Shown one piece after another: positions 25,550-34,226 of a DNA stretch of 64,000 nt. Where the stretch lies: NCBI GenBank assembly GCA_003555025.1, contig PWHV01000018.1, forward strand, positions 1 to 64,000, read 5' to 3'. This stretch comes from Methanomassiliicoccaceae archaeon (GTDB taxonomy: Archaea > Thermoplasmatota > Thermoplasmata > Methanomassiliicoccales > Methanomethylophilaceae). The notes beneath the pieces are model-generated. The model saw only the letters and a program-made list of their open reading frames with translations, had not been told where the DNA came from and made no database searches. Made by a program: the position numbers and the translations under genes. The number at the start of each line of letters is the position of its first letter. The stretch's first letter is position 1.

Positions 25550-25959
25550 TGGGGGCCAGCGCCGAGCGCTTCGAGAAGCTGACGGAGGTACTCAAGGACC
25601 TCGAGGAGCTTCCTCCGGAATTCGTTGTACTGGTGGAGGGGCTCAAGGACCGCAGCGCCCTGGGGATACTGGGCGTACAGCGCGAGGTGAGGACGGTGCA
25701 GGGAGGGGGGATGTTCCAGCTCGCCGAGGCCCTGGGCCGCGAGGGGAGGAAGGCGGTGATCATGACCGACTGGGACCGCACCGGCGGCCAGCTCTCGCGG
25801 CTGCTGAGGGAGGCCTTGGAGTCCAACCAGGTGGAGTACGACGACCAGATCAGAGCGAGGATCTCCCGCATCGCCCGCAAGGACGTCAAGGACGTCGAGA
25901 GCCTGCCCGCCCTCTACGCCCGCCTGGCGACCGAGGCCGTCAGGCGGAGGGAGGGTTGA
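25549..25959 (+). CDS. small Toprim-domain protein
   Basis: The 136-residue protein is a stand-alone Toprim domain. The catalytic Glu is in FVVLVEGLKDRSAL (near residue 30) and the Asp-x-Asp in VIMTDWDRTGGQL (near 75). Similar archaeal proteins are related to RNase M5 and the DnaG Toprim fold, with unproved function. There is no attached DNA-binding domain, although the basic C-terminal half could contact nucleic acid. Confidence 0.85.
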   Translation: MGASAERFEKLTEVLKDLEELPPEFVVLVEGLKDRSALGILGVQREVRTVQGGGMFQLAEALGREGRKAVIMTDWDRTGGQLSRLLREALESNQVEYDDQIRARISRIARKDVKDVESLPALYARLATEAVRRREG

Positions 25960-25991
25960 TTTAAACCTTATATACCGGTTAAAACGCTGGG

Positions 25992-27311
25992 ATGGTGCTC
26001 ATGGACCGCGAAGAGATGATGGAGCTCATCGGCATCGAGTTCGAGGAGGACCTGTTCAAGGACGTCCCCGCCGAGGTGAGATGCCACCTGCCCCTGCCGC
26101 CGGGGATGTCGGAGAGAGGGACGATTGCCGCCGTGGAGCGCATCCTGGAGCGCAACCGCCACATGGGCGAGGAGCCCTCGTTCCTGGGGGCGGGGTGCTA
26201 CGACCACTACGTCCCCGCCGCCGTCGACCACATCGTCTCGCGCAGCGAGTTCTACACCTCATACACGCCCTACCAGCCGGAGATAAGCCAAGGCATGCTA
26301 CAGGCCCTCTTCGAGTATCAGAGCCATATCTGCGAGCTCACCGCCATGGACGCCGCCAACTGCTCGCTCTACGACGGCGCCACCGCCCTGGGCGAGGCGG
26401 CGCGGATGTGCGCCCGCCTCAACGACGGGGGCGTTTTCCTGGCGCCACGGGCGATGAGCCGGGAGAAGCTCTCGGTGCTGCGCAACTACCTCATCGGCAG
26501 CGGCGTCGATATAGGGCTCTACGGCTGGGACGAGGACGGCGGCCTGGACATCGACGACCTCGGACCGCGGCTGAGGGAGGGGCTCTGCGGCGTTTATGCC
26601 GAGTTCCCGAACATGTTCGGCGTCATCGACGCGCGGGCAGACCTGCTGCGGCCGCTGACCGATGCGCCGCTGGTGCTGGGCGTCAACCCGCTGTCCCTGG
26701 CGCTGTGCAAGCCCCCGGGGGAGATGGGGGCCGACATCGTGGTGGGCGACGGGCAATGCCTGGGGGCGCATCCCAACTTCGGCGGCCCGGGGCTGGGGAT
26801 CTTCGCCTGCCGCCAAGAGCATGTGCGCAAGATGCCGGGGCGGGTGATAGGCCTCACCGAGGACTCCCGCGGCCAACAGGCTTTCTGCATGACCATGCAG
26901 ACCCGGGAGCAGCACATCCGCCGCGGCAGGGCGACGTCCAACATCTGCACCAACGTGGCATTGCTGGCGGTCGGCGCCGCCGTGCACATGTCCCTGCTGG
27001 GCAGGGACGGGCTGGTGTCGTTGGCCAGGGAGAACGCGGAGCGGGCGCGGCGCCTCATGGACCTCCTGTCGGAGCTGGACAACGTCGTCTCCCCCTTCTT
27101 CGACAACCACCATTTCAACGAGTTCCTCGCCGAGATGCCGGTGCGGCCGGAGAAGCTCAACCGGGTTCTCGCCAAGCGCGGTTTCCAGGGAGGGCTGCCC
27201 ATGGGCCCCCACGTCCCCGAGCTGGGGGACTGCATGCTCCTGACCAGCACCGAGATGCATGACGACGCGGCGCAGGACGCCTTCGTGGAGGCGCTGCGGG
27301 AGGTGCTCTGA
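25992..27311 (+). CDS. gcvPA: glycine dehydrogenase (decarboxylating) subunit 1
   Basis: The 439-residue alpha subunit of the two-subunit glycine cleavage P protein binds glycine with the beta subunit and releases CO2. Family motifs include FLGAGCYDHYVPAAVDHI, YTPYQPEISQGMLQALFEYQ and the NICTNVALLAV end region. It lacks the PLP Lys, which is in GcvPB. ATG at 25992 or 26001; a TATA-like CTTATATACC (about 25966-25975) favours the latter as a leaderless start. It is the first gene of a six-gene operon. No gcvT, gcvH or lpd is in the window. Confidence 0.95.
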   Translation: MVLMDREEMMELIGIEFEEDLFKDVPAEVRCHLPLPPGMSERGTIAAVERILERNRHMGEEPSFLGAGCYDHYVPAAVDHIVSRSEFYTSYTPYQPEISQGMLQALFEYQSHICELTAMDAANCSLYDGATALGEAARMCARLNDGGVFLAPRAMSREKLSVLRNYLIGSGVDIGLYGWDEDGGLDIDDLGPRLREGLCGVYAEFPNMFGVIDARADLLRPLTDAPLVLGVNPLSLALCKPPGEMGADIVVGDGQCLGAHPNFGGPGLGIFACRQEHVRKMPGRVIGLTEDSRGQQAFCMTMQTREQHIRRGRATSNICTNVALLAVGAAVHMSLLGRDGLVSLARENAERARRLMDLLSELDNVVSPFFDNHHFNEFLAEMPVRPEKLNRVLAKRGFQGGLPMGPHVPELGDCMLLTSTEMHDDAAQDAFVEALREVL

Positions 27312-28735
27312 TGGTGCGCCGGCTGATAATGGACCGGGAACAGGAGGGCGGGCATCCGGACGTCGGCGGCCTGGTGCCGCCGGGCATGGAGAGGAGGTCG
27401 TTGCACATGCCCGCGGTGGCGGAGCCGGAGCTGCTGCGCCATTACATCGCCCTCTCCCAGGCCAACTTCGGCACCGACAGCGGCCCTTATCCGCTGGGGT
27501 CATGCACAATGAAGCACAACCCCAAGTACGCCGACCGGCTCGCCGCCTCGCCCAAGGTTACGAGGATGCACCCGTACATGGAGGACGCCCGCACCCAGGG
27601 ATGCCTGGAGCTGATGTCCCGCATGGAGGCCTCCCTCTGCAGCATCAGCGGCATGGACGCCGTGTCGCTGCATCCCGCCGCCGGGGCGCACGGGGAGTAC
27701 GCCAGCATGCTCATGGTCCGCGCCTATCACCGCTCCCGCAACGAGGAGCGGGACGAGGTTATCGTGCCGGACAGCGCCCACGGCACCAACCCCGCCTCGG
27801 CGAGGATGGCCGGCTTCAAGCTGGTGGAGATTCCCTCCGGCGACGACGGGCGCGTCGACATCGGGGCCCTGGAGTCGGCGCTCAGCGAGCGCAGCGCCGC
27901 GTTCATGCTCACCAACCCCAACACCCTGGGGCTCTTCGAGAAGGACGTTCGAGAGCTGGCATCGATGGTCCATGACCGCGGCGCGCTGCTTTACTACGAC
28001 GGGGCGAACCTCAACGCCGTGATGGGGAGGACGAGCCCGGGCGCCATGGGCTTCGACATCGTCCATTTCAACCTGCACAAGACCTTCGCCACCCCCCACG
28101 GCGGGGGAGGACCGGGCTCGGGCCCGGTTGGCGTGAGGTCCTTCCTGGAGCCTTTCCTCCCCGTGCCGAGGGTGGTGGAGGAGGACGGCTGGCGCACCCT
28201 TGACTGGTCGCGGCCGCAGAGCATCGGCAAGGTGGGTTCCGCCCTGGGGAACTTCGCGGTGGTGCTGCGCGCCTACGCCTACATCCTGCGCCAAGGGGGA
28301 GACGGCCTCAAGGATGCCAGCGCCCGGGCGGTGCTCAACGCCAACTACCTGAAGCGCCGCATCGAGGACCATTACGAGGTGCCGTTCTCCGACCCCCGCA
28401 AGCACGAGTTCGTGGCCAGCGCCCTGGCGCTGAAGAAGGAGAAGGGGGTGAGGGCCTTGGACGTGGCGAAGCGGATGATCGACCATGGGGTGCACCCGCC
28501 CACCATCTACTTCCCCTCCCTGGTGGAGGAGGCTTTGATGATAGAGCCCACCGAGGATGAGACCAAGGAGAGCCTGGACCGCGTCGCCGACGTGATGTCC
28601 GCCATCGCCGAGGAGGACCCGGAGACCGTCAAGGCCGCGCCTCTGGAAGGGGCGGTGGGCAGGGTGGACGAGTCCAAGGCCGCCAAGGAAGCGGTGCTGA
28701 GCTTTCGCAGGCTGCGTGCCCTGCGTGACGTTTAA
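27311..28735 (+). CDS. gcvPB: glycine dehydrogenase (decarboxylating) subunit 2
   Basis: The 474-residue PLP-binding subunit of the glycine cleavage P protein carries the Schiff-base Lys in HFNLHKTFATPHGGGGPG. Other motifs are LGSCTMKHNPK, PDSAHGTNPASARMAG and HPPTIYFP. It overlaps gcvPA by one base (TGATG). The protein passes the aminomethyl group to the lipoyl H protein, which must be encoded elsewhere. Confidence 0.96.
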   Translation: MVRRLIMDREQEGGHPDVGGLVPPGMERRSLHMPAVAEPELLRHYIALSQANFGTDSGPYPLGSCTMKHNPKYADRLAASPKVTRMHPYMEDARTQGCLELMSRMEASLCSISGMDAVSLHPAAGAHGEYASMLMVRAYHRSRNEERDEVIVPDSAHGTNPASARMAGFKLVEIPSGDDGRVDIGALESALSERSAAFMLTNPNTLGLFEKDVRELASMVHDRGALLYYDGANLNAVMGRTSPGAMGFDIVHFNLHKTFATPHGGGGPGSGPVGVRSFLEPFLPVPRVVEEDGWRTLDWSRPQSIGKVGSALGNFAVVLRAYAYILRQGGDGLKDASARAVLNANYLKRRIEDHYEVPFSDPRKHEFVASALALKKEKGVRALDVAKRMIDHGVHPPTIYFPSLVEEALMIEPTEDETKESLDRVADVMSAIAEEDPETVKAAPLEGAVGRVDESKAAKEAVLSFRRLRALRDV

Positions 28736-28760
28736 ACACATGGAACATGATGGAGAGCCC

Positions 28761-29357
28761 ATGGGCGAAGGCCTGTTCATAGTCCTGGAGGGCATCGACG
28801 GCTCGGGCAAGAGCAGTCTCGCCGCCAGCATGGCCGACCGCCTTTCGCCGCGCCGCGAGGTTATCCTCACCGCCGAGCCTTCGGACGGCTGGGTGGGCGA
28901 CGCGGTGCGGCGCGCCAGCGCCGAGGAGGGGGCGCCTCTGCTGGAGGCTCTGCTGTTCGTGGCCGACCGCGCCCACCACACCGAGCGCGTGTCCCGCTGG
29001 TTGGCGGAGGGCAAGACGGTGATCTGCGACCGCTACTACGCCTCCACCCTGGCCTACCAGTCGGCGGCGTTGGGAGACGGGATGATGGGCTGGCTGCGGG
29101 AGCTGAACGACAAGGTGGTCATCCGGCCGGACCTCACCCTTCTCCTGGACATCGACCCCGCCGTGGGCATGGACAGGGTGAACGGACGCGGCGCAGCCAG
29201 TAAATTCGAGGAGCTGGAATACCTGAAGCGAGTCCGCGACGCCTACCTACGGGTAGCGGAGGAGGATGGCTTCAAGCTGATAGACGCCTCCCTGCCCGAG
29301 GAGGAGGCCCTCGCCCAGGCCATGAAGGCGGTGGAAGGCGTGACGGAGATGATATGA
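28761..29357 (+). CDS. tmk: thymidylate kinase
   Basis: The protein has about 198 residues and phosphorylates dTMP to dTDP. The P-loop is FIVLEGIDGSGKSS near the N-terminus, with the DRY-type motif VICDRYYASTLAYQ and a lid region with GRGAASKFEE. The ATG at 28761 is preceded by TGGAGAG and matches the usual family N-terminus; an ATG at 28740 is the alternative. It sits between gcvPB and coaBC in the same operon. Confidence 0.93.
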   Translation: MGEGLFIVLEGIDGSGKSSLAASMADRLSPRREVILTAEPSDGWVGDAVRRASAEEGAPLLEALLFVADRAHHTERVSRWLAEGKTVICDRYYASTLAYQSAALGDGMMGWLRELNDKVVIRPDLTLLLDIDPAVGMDRVNGRGAASKFEELEYLKRVRDAYLRVAEEDGFKLIDASLPEEEALAQAMKAVEGVTEMI

Positions 29358-30550
29358 TGCATCCTTCTGAAGAGATATTCTGCGCCCACAGCAACGTGCT
29401 GAGAGGCAAGACCGTGGTTTTGGGGATCAGCGGCAGCATCGCCGCGGTGGAATGCTTCGCCCTCGCCCGCGACCTGATCCGCCACGGCGCCGAGGTGGTG
29501 CCGGTGATGACCCCCTCCGCGGCGGAGATGGTGACGCCCATGGCGATGGAGTTCGCCTGCGGCCGGGCGCCCATCTGCTCGCTGGGCGGTCAGGCGGAGC
29601 ACGTGTCCCTCATCTGTGAGGGAGAGGAGGGCGCGGACCTGCTGCTGATCCATCCGGCAACCGCCAACACCGTCTCCAAGGTCGCCTTGGGCATCGATGA
29701 CAACGCGGTGACCAGCATGGCCACCGTCGCCTTGGGCGCGGGGACGCCGGTCATCATGGCCCCGGCCATGCACAACTCGATGTACCGCAACCCCGCGGTG
29801 CAGAGGAACCTCGAGGCCTTGCGGGCCATGGGGGTATCCTTGGTGGGGCCGGTGATCGAGGACCTTCGCGCCAAGGCCGCCGGCCGCGACGAGGTGCTGG
29901 CGGCGGCGCTGCGCGCCCTCGGCGGCAAGGACCTGGAGGGCAGGAGGGTGTTGGTGATCGGAGGCCGGGGCGAGGAGCCGGTGGACGACATGCGGGTGCT
30001 GAGCAACCGCAGCAGCGGCATCATGGCCTTGGAGCTGGCGCTGGCGGCGCACCGCCGCGGCGCCGATGTGGAGATGTGGATGGGAGCGCACGACGTTCGT
30101 GTACCCTCATACATAACAATGCGCCGCTTCGGTCCTTTCTCCGAGCTCCTGGCGATGTTGGACGGGGCGGATCACGACATCGTCCTGGTCCCGGCGGCGC
30201 TCCCCGATTTCTCCCCCGAGCGCCGCGAGGGGAAGATCGACAGCGCGGCGGGGGGCTTCGATCTGCGCCTGCACGGCCTTCCCAAGGCCCTCCCGCTGCT
30301 GGTGCGCGAGGGCCGTACGGTGGTGGGCTTCAAGGCCGAGTCCGGGGCCGACGATGACGCGTTGGCGGCCAAGGCCCGGGACAGGCTGCTGGAGCACGGC
30401 CTCGACCTGGTGGTGGCCAATGACGCCTCCGTGGCCGGAGATGGCATGGCCAGGATTCTCCTGGTGAGCGCTGACGCCGCCTCCGTTGCTGAGGGGAGCA
30501 AGGGTCGGATAGCCGATGTCATACTCGACCGGGCGGCCGGAAGAGGATGA
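29354..30550 (+). CDS. coaBC: bifunctional phosphopantothenoylcysteine decarboxylase/ligase
   Basis: The 398-residue protein has an N-terminal CoaC flavoprotein domain (about 1-190: LGISGSIAAVECFALAR, the catalytic His region, and PAMHNSMYRNPAVQRNL) and a C-terminal CoaB ligase domain (NRSSGIMALELALAAHRRGA and VGFKAESG). It performs two successive steps of CoA synthesis. It overlaps tmk (ATGA) and the pantoate kinase gene (ATGA), placing two CoA genes side by side. Confidence 0.95.
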   Translation: MMHPSEEIFCAHSNVLRGKTVVLGISGSIAAVECFALARDLIRHGAEVVPVMTPSAAEMVTPMAMEFACGRAPICSLGGQAEHVSLICEGEEGADLLLIHPATANTVSKVALGIDDNAVTSMATVALGAGTPVIMAPAMHNSMYRNPAVQRNLEALRAMGVSLVGPVIEDLRAKAAGRDEVLAAALRALGGKDLEGRRVLVIGGRGEEPVDDMRVLSNRSSGIMALELALAAHRRGADVEMWMGAHDVRVPSYITMRRFGPFSELLAMLDGADHDIVLVPAALPDFSPERREGKIDSAAGGFDLRLHGLPKALPLLVREGRTVVGFKAESGADDDALAAKARDRLLEHGLDLVVANDASVAGDGMARILLVSADAASVAEGSKGRIADVILDRAAGRG

Positions 30551-31392
30551 GGGCAAGCGCCTTCTGCCCCGGCCATGTGACCTGCATATTCCAGCCCCGC
30601 CGCCATGACGACCCCCTGCGCTCGGGTTCACGGGGGGCGGGCCTCTGCCTCGACAGGGGCGCGCTGGCGCGTGTGGAGGAGTCCTCCGCGCTGAGTGTGA
30701 CCATCGACGGCGCCGCCTGCGAGGCGCCGGTGACCCGGGAGGCCCTGGGCCTGCTGGGCGAGACGGGTCTGAGCGTGGAGATCGAGCTGCAGCTGCCGGT
30801 AGCCCAGGGATTCGCGATGAGCGCCGCCGGCACCGTGGCCGCCTGCCTCGCCGCCTGCGAGCTGAGGGGCAGGCCGGCGGAGGAGGCGTTCCGGGCCGCC
30901 CACATGGCGGAACTGGCACGGGGCGGCGGCATGGGCGATGTCGCTGGGATAATGGCCGGGGGCGCGTCCCTACGCAGCAGAGAGGGGCTGCCCCCGTTCG
31001 GTGAGACGAGGCGCTTGGACCTCGACGGCGAGCTTCTCCTCGTGGTCCTGGGCCCGCCGCGCTCCACCGCCGACCTGCTGAGTTCTGGCGGGGAGGAACT
31101 TATCGAGCTCCACGGAGGGCGCGGGCTGGAGGGCTTCATCGCCGAGCCTGGCTGGGATTCGCTCTTCCGCCGGTCGCTGGCTTTCGCCAGCGGCAGCGGC
31201 CTTATGACCGAGGCGGCAGCGGACGCCATCGCCAGACTGTCCCCCCACGGCCAAGCGGCCATGTGCATGCTGGGCGACTCGGTATTCTTCCGCGGGGACA
31301 TCGCTGCGGCCATGGACGCCGTCGCGGGGGAGTTCTTCCTGTGCAGCATCGACCACGATGGTCCGCGCAGTTGGAGGGGGAGGCGAACGTGA
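30547..31392 (+). CDS. archaeal pantoate kinase (GHMP family)
   Basis: The 281-residue GHMP-type kinase phosphorylates pantoate in the archaeal CoA route, replacing bacterial pantothenate kinase. The N-terminal FCPGHVTCIFQP resembles the family start (PAHITG-type), and the GHMP ATP-binding loop is seen in LPVAQGFAMSAAGTVAACLA. AELARGGGMGDVAGIMAGG gives a second family motif. Its neighbour coaBC supports the role. Phosphopantothenate synthetase is not in the window. Confidence 0.88.
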   Translation: MRASAFCPGHVTCIFQPRRHDDPLRSGSRGAGLCLDRGALARVEESSALSVTIDGAACEAPVTREALGLLGETGLSVEIELQLPVAQGFAMSAAGTVAACLAACELRGRPAEEAFRAAHMAELARGGGMGDVAGIMAGGASLRSREGLPPFGETRRLDLDGELLLVVLGPPRSTADLLSSGGEELIELHGGRGLEGFIAEPGWDSLFRRSLAFASGSGLMTEAAADAIARLSPHGQAAMCMLGDSVFFRGDIAAAMDAVAGEFFLCSIDHDGPRSWRGRRT

Positions 31393-32963
31393 GCATTTTC
31401 GGCGAGATAGAGGGACCATCGGCCACGAGGGAGGGGATGGGGCTGATCAAGCTCAAGGTCGTGGGGATGGGGATGGGCACCGCCGACCCCCGAGTAGTCA
31501 TGCACGAGATGGACTCCGCCGAGATAGGCGTGGAGCGCTCCGACCGCGTCAGCGTTGTCACGGAAGGAGTGCCGCACTCCGCCATGGTCTGTCTGACCAG
31601 CACCTTGGCGGCTCCGGGGGAGTTGCTCATCTCCGAGGGACTGATGGCATCCATGGGCCTCAGCGGGGGAGAGGAGGTGACGGTGACGTTCTGCCCCCGG
31701 CCGGCTTCGGTGCGCCATATCAGGAGGTCGATGGACCGTTCGCCCCTCAGCAGGGAGGAGGTGTCCACCGTCATGAGGGACATCATGTTGTCGCGCATAT
31801 CGCCGACAGAGACCGCCGCTTGGCTAACGGCGCTGCACATCAACGGCCTCAGCGAGGACGAGGTCCTCCACGTCACCGAGGAGATGGTCGCCAGCGGCAT
31901 CACGCTGCAGTTCGACCGCGGCCCGGTGTTCGATTTCCACAGCATAGGCGGCGTGCCGGGTAACAAGGTGACGCCGTTGGTGGTTTCCATAGCGGCCGCC
32001 TCCGGCCTTCTAATCCCCAAGACCTCGTCGCGGGCCATCAGCAGCGCCTGCGGCACCGCTGATTTCGTGGAGGTGTTCTGCGATGTGGAGCTGGGGGCGG
32101 AGCGCCTCAAGGCGGTGGCGCAGGAGACGGGCGGAGCCCTTGCATGGGGAGGGGCGATGAACCTGACGCCCGTCAACGGTGCGATCATCGAGACCCTCTA
32201 TCCCCTGGGCATAGACCCTCCCGACCTTATGATGGCCTCCATCATGAGCAAGAAGATGGCCATGGGCGCCAACCGCCTGGTAATGGACATCCCCTGCGGC
32301 CCGGGCGCCAAGGTGGAGACGTTGAGCGGTGCCAAGGGTATGGCTCAAAAGTTCATAGCACTCGGTGAGCGTTTGGGCATTCATGTGGACTGCGCCTTGA
32401 CCGACGGCCGTCAGCCCGTGGGGTGGGCGATCGGACCTGGACCGGAGGCGAGGGAGTGCATAATGGCCCTGGAGGGCCATAACGGCCTCCAGGACGTGAG
32501 GGAGAAGGCCATCGGCCTGGCGGGAATGATACTGGATATGGGAGGGGCAAACGATGGTCCCCGGTCGGCTGAGCGGCTAGTCGACGGGGGCGAGGCCCTG
32601 GCCAAGTTCCAGGAGATCGTCGCCGCTCAGGGCGGGCGGGCGGACCTCTCCTCCGCCGACATCCCCTTGGGCCGGGAGAAGGCGGAGGTCGTCTCCCCGC
32701 GGAGCGGTTATGTGAACAGCATCGACAACAAGGAGCTGGTCACGGTGGCCCGCGCCGCCGGCGCCCCCCGGGACAAGGGCTCGGGGATCGTACTGGAGAA
32801 GAAGACGGACAGCAGAGTGGAGGAGGGGGAGTTGCTCTTCACCATATACGCTGACAACGCCGACAGGGCGGAGCGGGCCCTCGGCGCGGCGGAGCGGCTG
32901 CGGCCGCTGAAGGTCGGGGGTCTGCTGCTGGAGAGGACGCTGCGGCGCCCGGGCATGCTTTGA
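31389..32963 (+). CDS. second AMP phosphorylase/thymidine phosphorylase paralogue
   Basis: The 524-residue protein is clearly paralogous to the AMP phosphorylase at 2415-3932, sharing GGVPGNKVTPLVVSI, LIPKTSSRAISSACGTADF, IMSKKMAMGANRLVMD, QEIVAAQGG and FTIYADNADRAERAL. The N-terminal domain is about 20 residues longer. The start is GTG at 31389, overlapping the pantoate kinase stop (GTGA). Since the RuBisCO operon already has a copy, this one may act on another nucleoside monophosphate or under other control. It is the last gene of the gcvP-tmk-coaBC operon, together with nucleotide and CoA genes. Confidence 0.88.
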   Translation: MSIFGEIEGPSATREGMGLIKLKVVGMGMGTADPRVVMHEMDSAEIGVERSDRVSVVTEGVPHSAMVCLTSTLAAPGELLISEGLMASMGLSGGEEVTVTFCPRPASVRHIRRSMDRSPLSREEVSTVMRDIMLSRISPTETAAWLTALHINGLSEDEVLHVTEEMVASGITLQFDRGPVFDFHSIGGVPGNKVTPLVVSIAAASGLLIPKTSSRAISSACGTADFVEVFCDVELGAERLKAVAQETGGALAWGGAMNLTPVNGAIIETLYPLGIDPPDLMMASIMSKKMAMGANRLVMDIPCGPGAKVETLSGAKGMAQKFIALGERLGIHVDCALTDGRQPVGWAIGPGPEARECIMALEGHNGLQDVREKAIGLAGMILDMGGANDGPRSAERLVDGGEALAKFQEIVAAQGGRADLSSADIPLGREKAEVVSPRSGYVNSIDNKELVTVARAAGAPRDKGSGIVLEKKTDSRVEEGELLFTIYADNADRAERALGAAERLRPLKVGGLLLERTLRRPGML

Positions 32964-32970
32964 CCCGCCC

Positions 32971-33285
32971 TCATTCGTACAGGGTGAATAGTTGGTCGTC
33001 GCCGTCTACATCGAAGAGCCCCAGACGGGCGCCGCAGTCCAGCCACCCGTGGGCGTAGTTGACGGAGGCGAAGGCGTTGACCCAGTCCCCGGTGTCGCGG
33101 AAGTGCAGTGCATCCTCGTAGTAAGAGCGGGCCATGCCCAGGAAGTCGTCGGCGAGGACCTTGCCGAAGGACCTCTCCGGCGCGGCGGTGCGCAGCCTAT
33201 CGAAGGCGGCGGCGGTGGTCTCCAGGTAGCGGGACAGTAGCCCGTCGTCGATGGTGTCGCGGACCGGGTTCATCACTGGCTCCAA
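32971..33285 (-). CDS. DUF357 family protein
   Basis: The 104-residue all-helical protein has the pattern FLGMARSYYEDALHFRDTGD followed by VNAFASVNYAHGWLDCGARL typical of the archaeal DUF357 family. Function is unknown. The start may be ATG 33285 or 33273. It converges on the preceding operon with seven bases between stops. Confidence 0.8.
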   Translation of the reverse strand: MEPVMNPVRDTIDDGLLSRYLETTAAAFDRLRTAAPERSFGKVLADDFLGMARSYYEDALHFRDTGDWVNAFASVNYAHGWLDCGARLGLFDVDGDDQLFTLYE

Positions 33286-33365
33286 TCCTCGTCGCTCTTA
33301 ATATAAATGACCCATGCGGCCTCTCGCCCAGTAGATATTATAAGGGTGACGCAGATTCAGTGGGC

Positions 33366-34226
33366 ATGATAGTGGTCGGGGGCTCATCGTCACGGGACAT
33401 GGCAAAGGAGCTGGCAAGGCTGTTGGACTGCAAGTACGTGCAGGCGGCTACGACGCGCTTCCCTGACGGGGAATGCTACACCCGCATCGAGGACAACGAG
33501 ATGGATGACGACGTCGTCATCGTCCAGAACACCTATCCTGACGAGAATGTGGTGGAGATGTTCCTGCTCCAGGATGCGGTGAAGAGGCTGGGCGCCAAAT
33601 CCATCACCTGCGTGATACCGTACTACGGCTACGCCCGCCAGGACCGGATATTCAAGCCCGGAGAGCCGGAGAGCGCCAAGGTCATGGCGCAAAGGCTGGA
33701 AATGCTCTGCGACCAGGTGCTGACGATCGACATCCATAAGGAGGACGTGCTGCGCTGGTTCAAATGCCCGGCCAAGGACATCAGCGCCTCCAAGGCCATC
33801 GGCGACTACTTCCGCGAACGGGGCATCGACATGGTGCTCTCCCCGGACATCGGAGCCGCCAAGAGGGCGGAGGAGGTCGCCGGCCACATCGGCGTGCCCC
33901 ACGACCATCTGGAGAAGGTGCGACTCTCCGGCACCGATGTGAGGATAACCCCGGCCAACATGGACTGCGTCGGCAAGCATGTACTGATAGTCGATGACAT
34001 AATAGCCACCGGCGGCACCATACTCGCCGCCTGCGAGCAGCTGCGCGGCCAGGGCGTGGCCAGCATCAGTGTGGCCTGCACCCACGGCGTCTTCGCCAAG
34101 AACGCCCTGGAGAGGCTCACCGGCGGGAACATCGACAGCCTGCTGTGCTGCAACCCCCTGGAGAACGAGGTGTCCAACATCTCGGTGGCGCCGCTGGTCG
34201 CCGAGGCCATAGATAAGGGTTGGTAG
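33366..34226 (+). CDS. prs: ribose-phosphate pyrophosphokinase
   Basis: The 286-residue PRPP synthetase has IPYYGYARQDRIFKPGE as the ATP-binding region, the pyrophosphate-loop segment ITIDIHKEDVL-like (LTIDIHKEDV), and the PRPP motif VLIVDDIIATGGTI. A TATA-like ATATTATAAG (about 33332-33341) lies 26 bases before the ATG at 33366, predicting a leaderless message; upstream in-frame codons have no family similarity. It supplies PRPP for the purine genes farther downstream. The stop is directly followed by the proS GTG. Confidence 0.94.
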   Translation: MIVVGGSSSRDMAKELARLLDCKYVQAATTRFPDGECYTRIEDNEMDDDVVIVQNTYPDENVVEMFLLQDAVKRLGAKSITCVIPYYGYARQDRIFKPGEPESAKVMAQRLEMLCDQVLTIDIHKEDVLRWFKCPAKDISASKAIGDYFRERGIDMVLSPDIGAAKRAEEVAGHIGVPHDHLEKVRLSGTDVRITPANMDCVGKHVLIVDDIIATGGTILAACEQLRGQGVASISVACTHGVFAKNALERLTGGNIDSLLCCNPLENEVSNISVAPLVAEAIDKGW

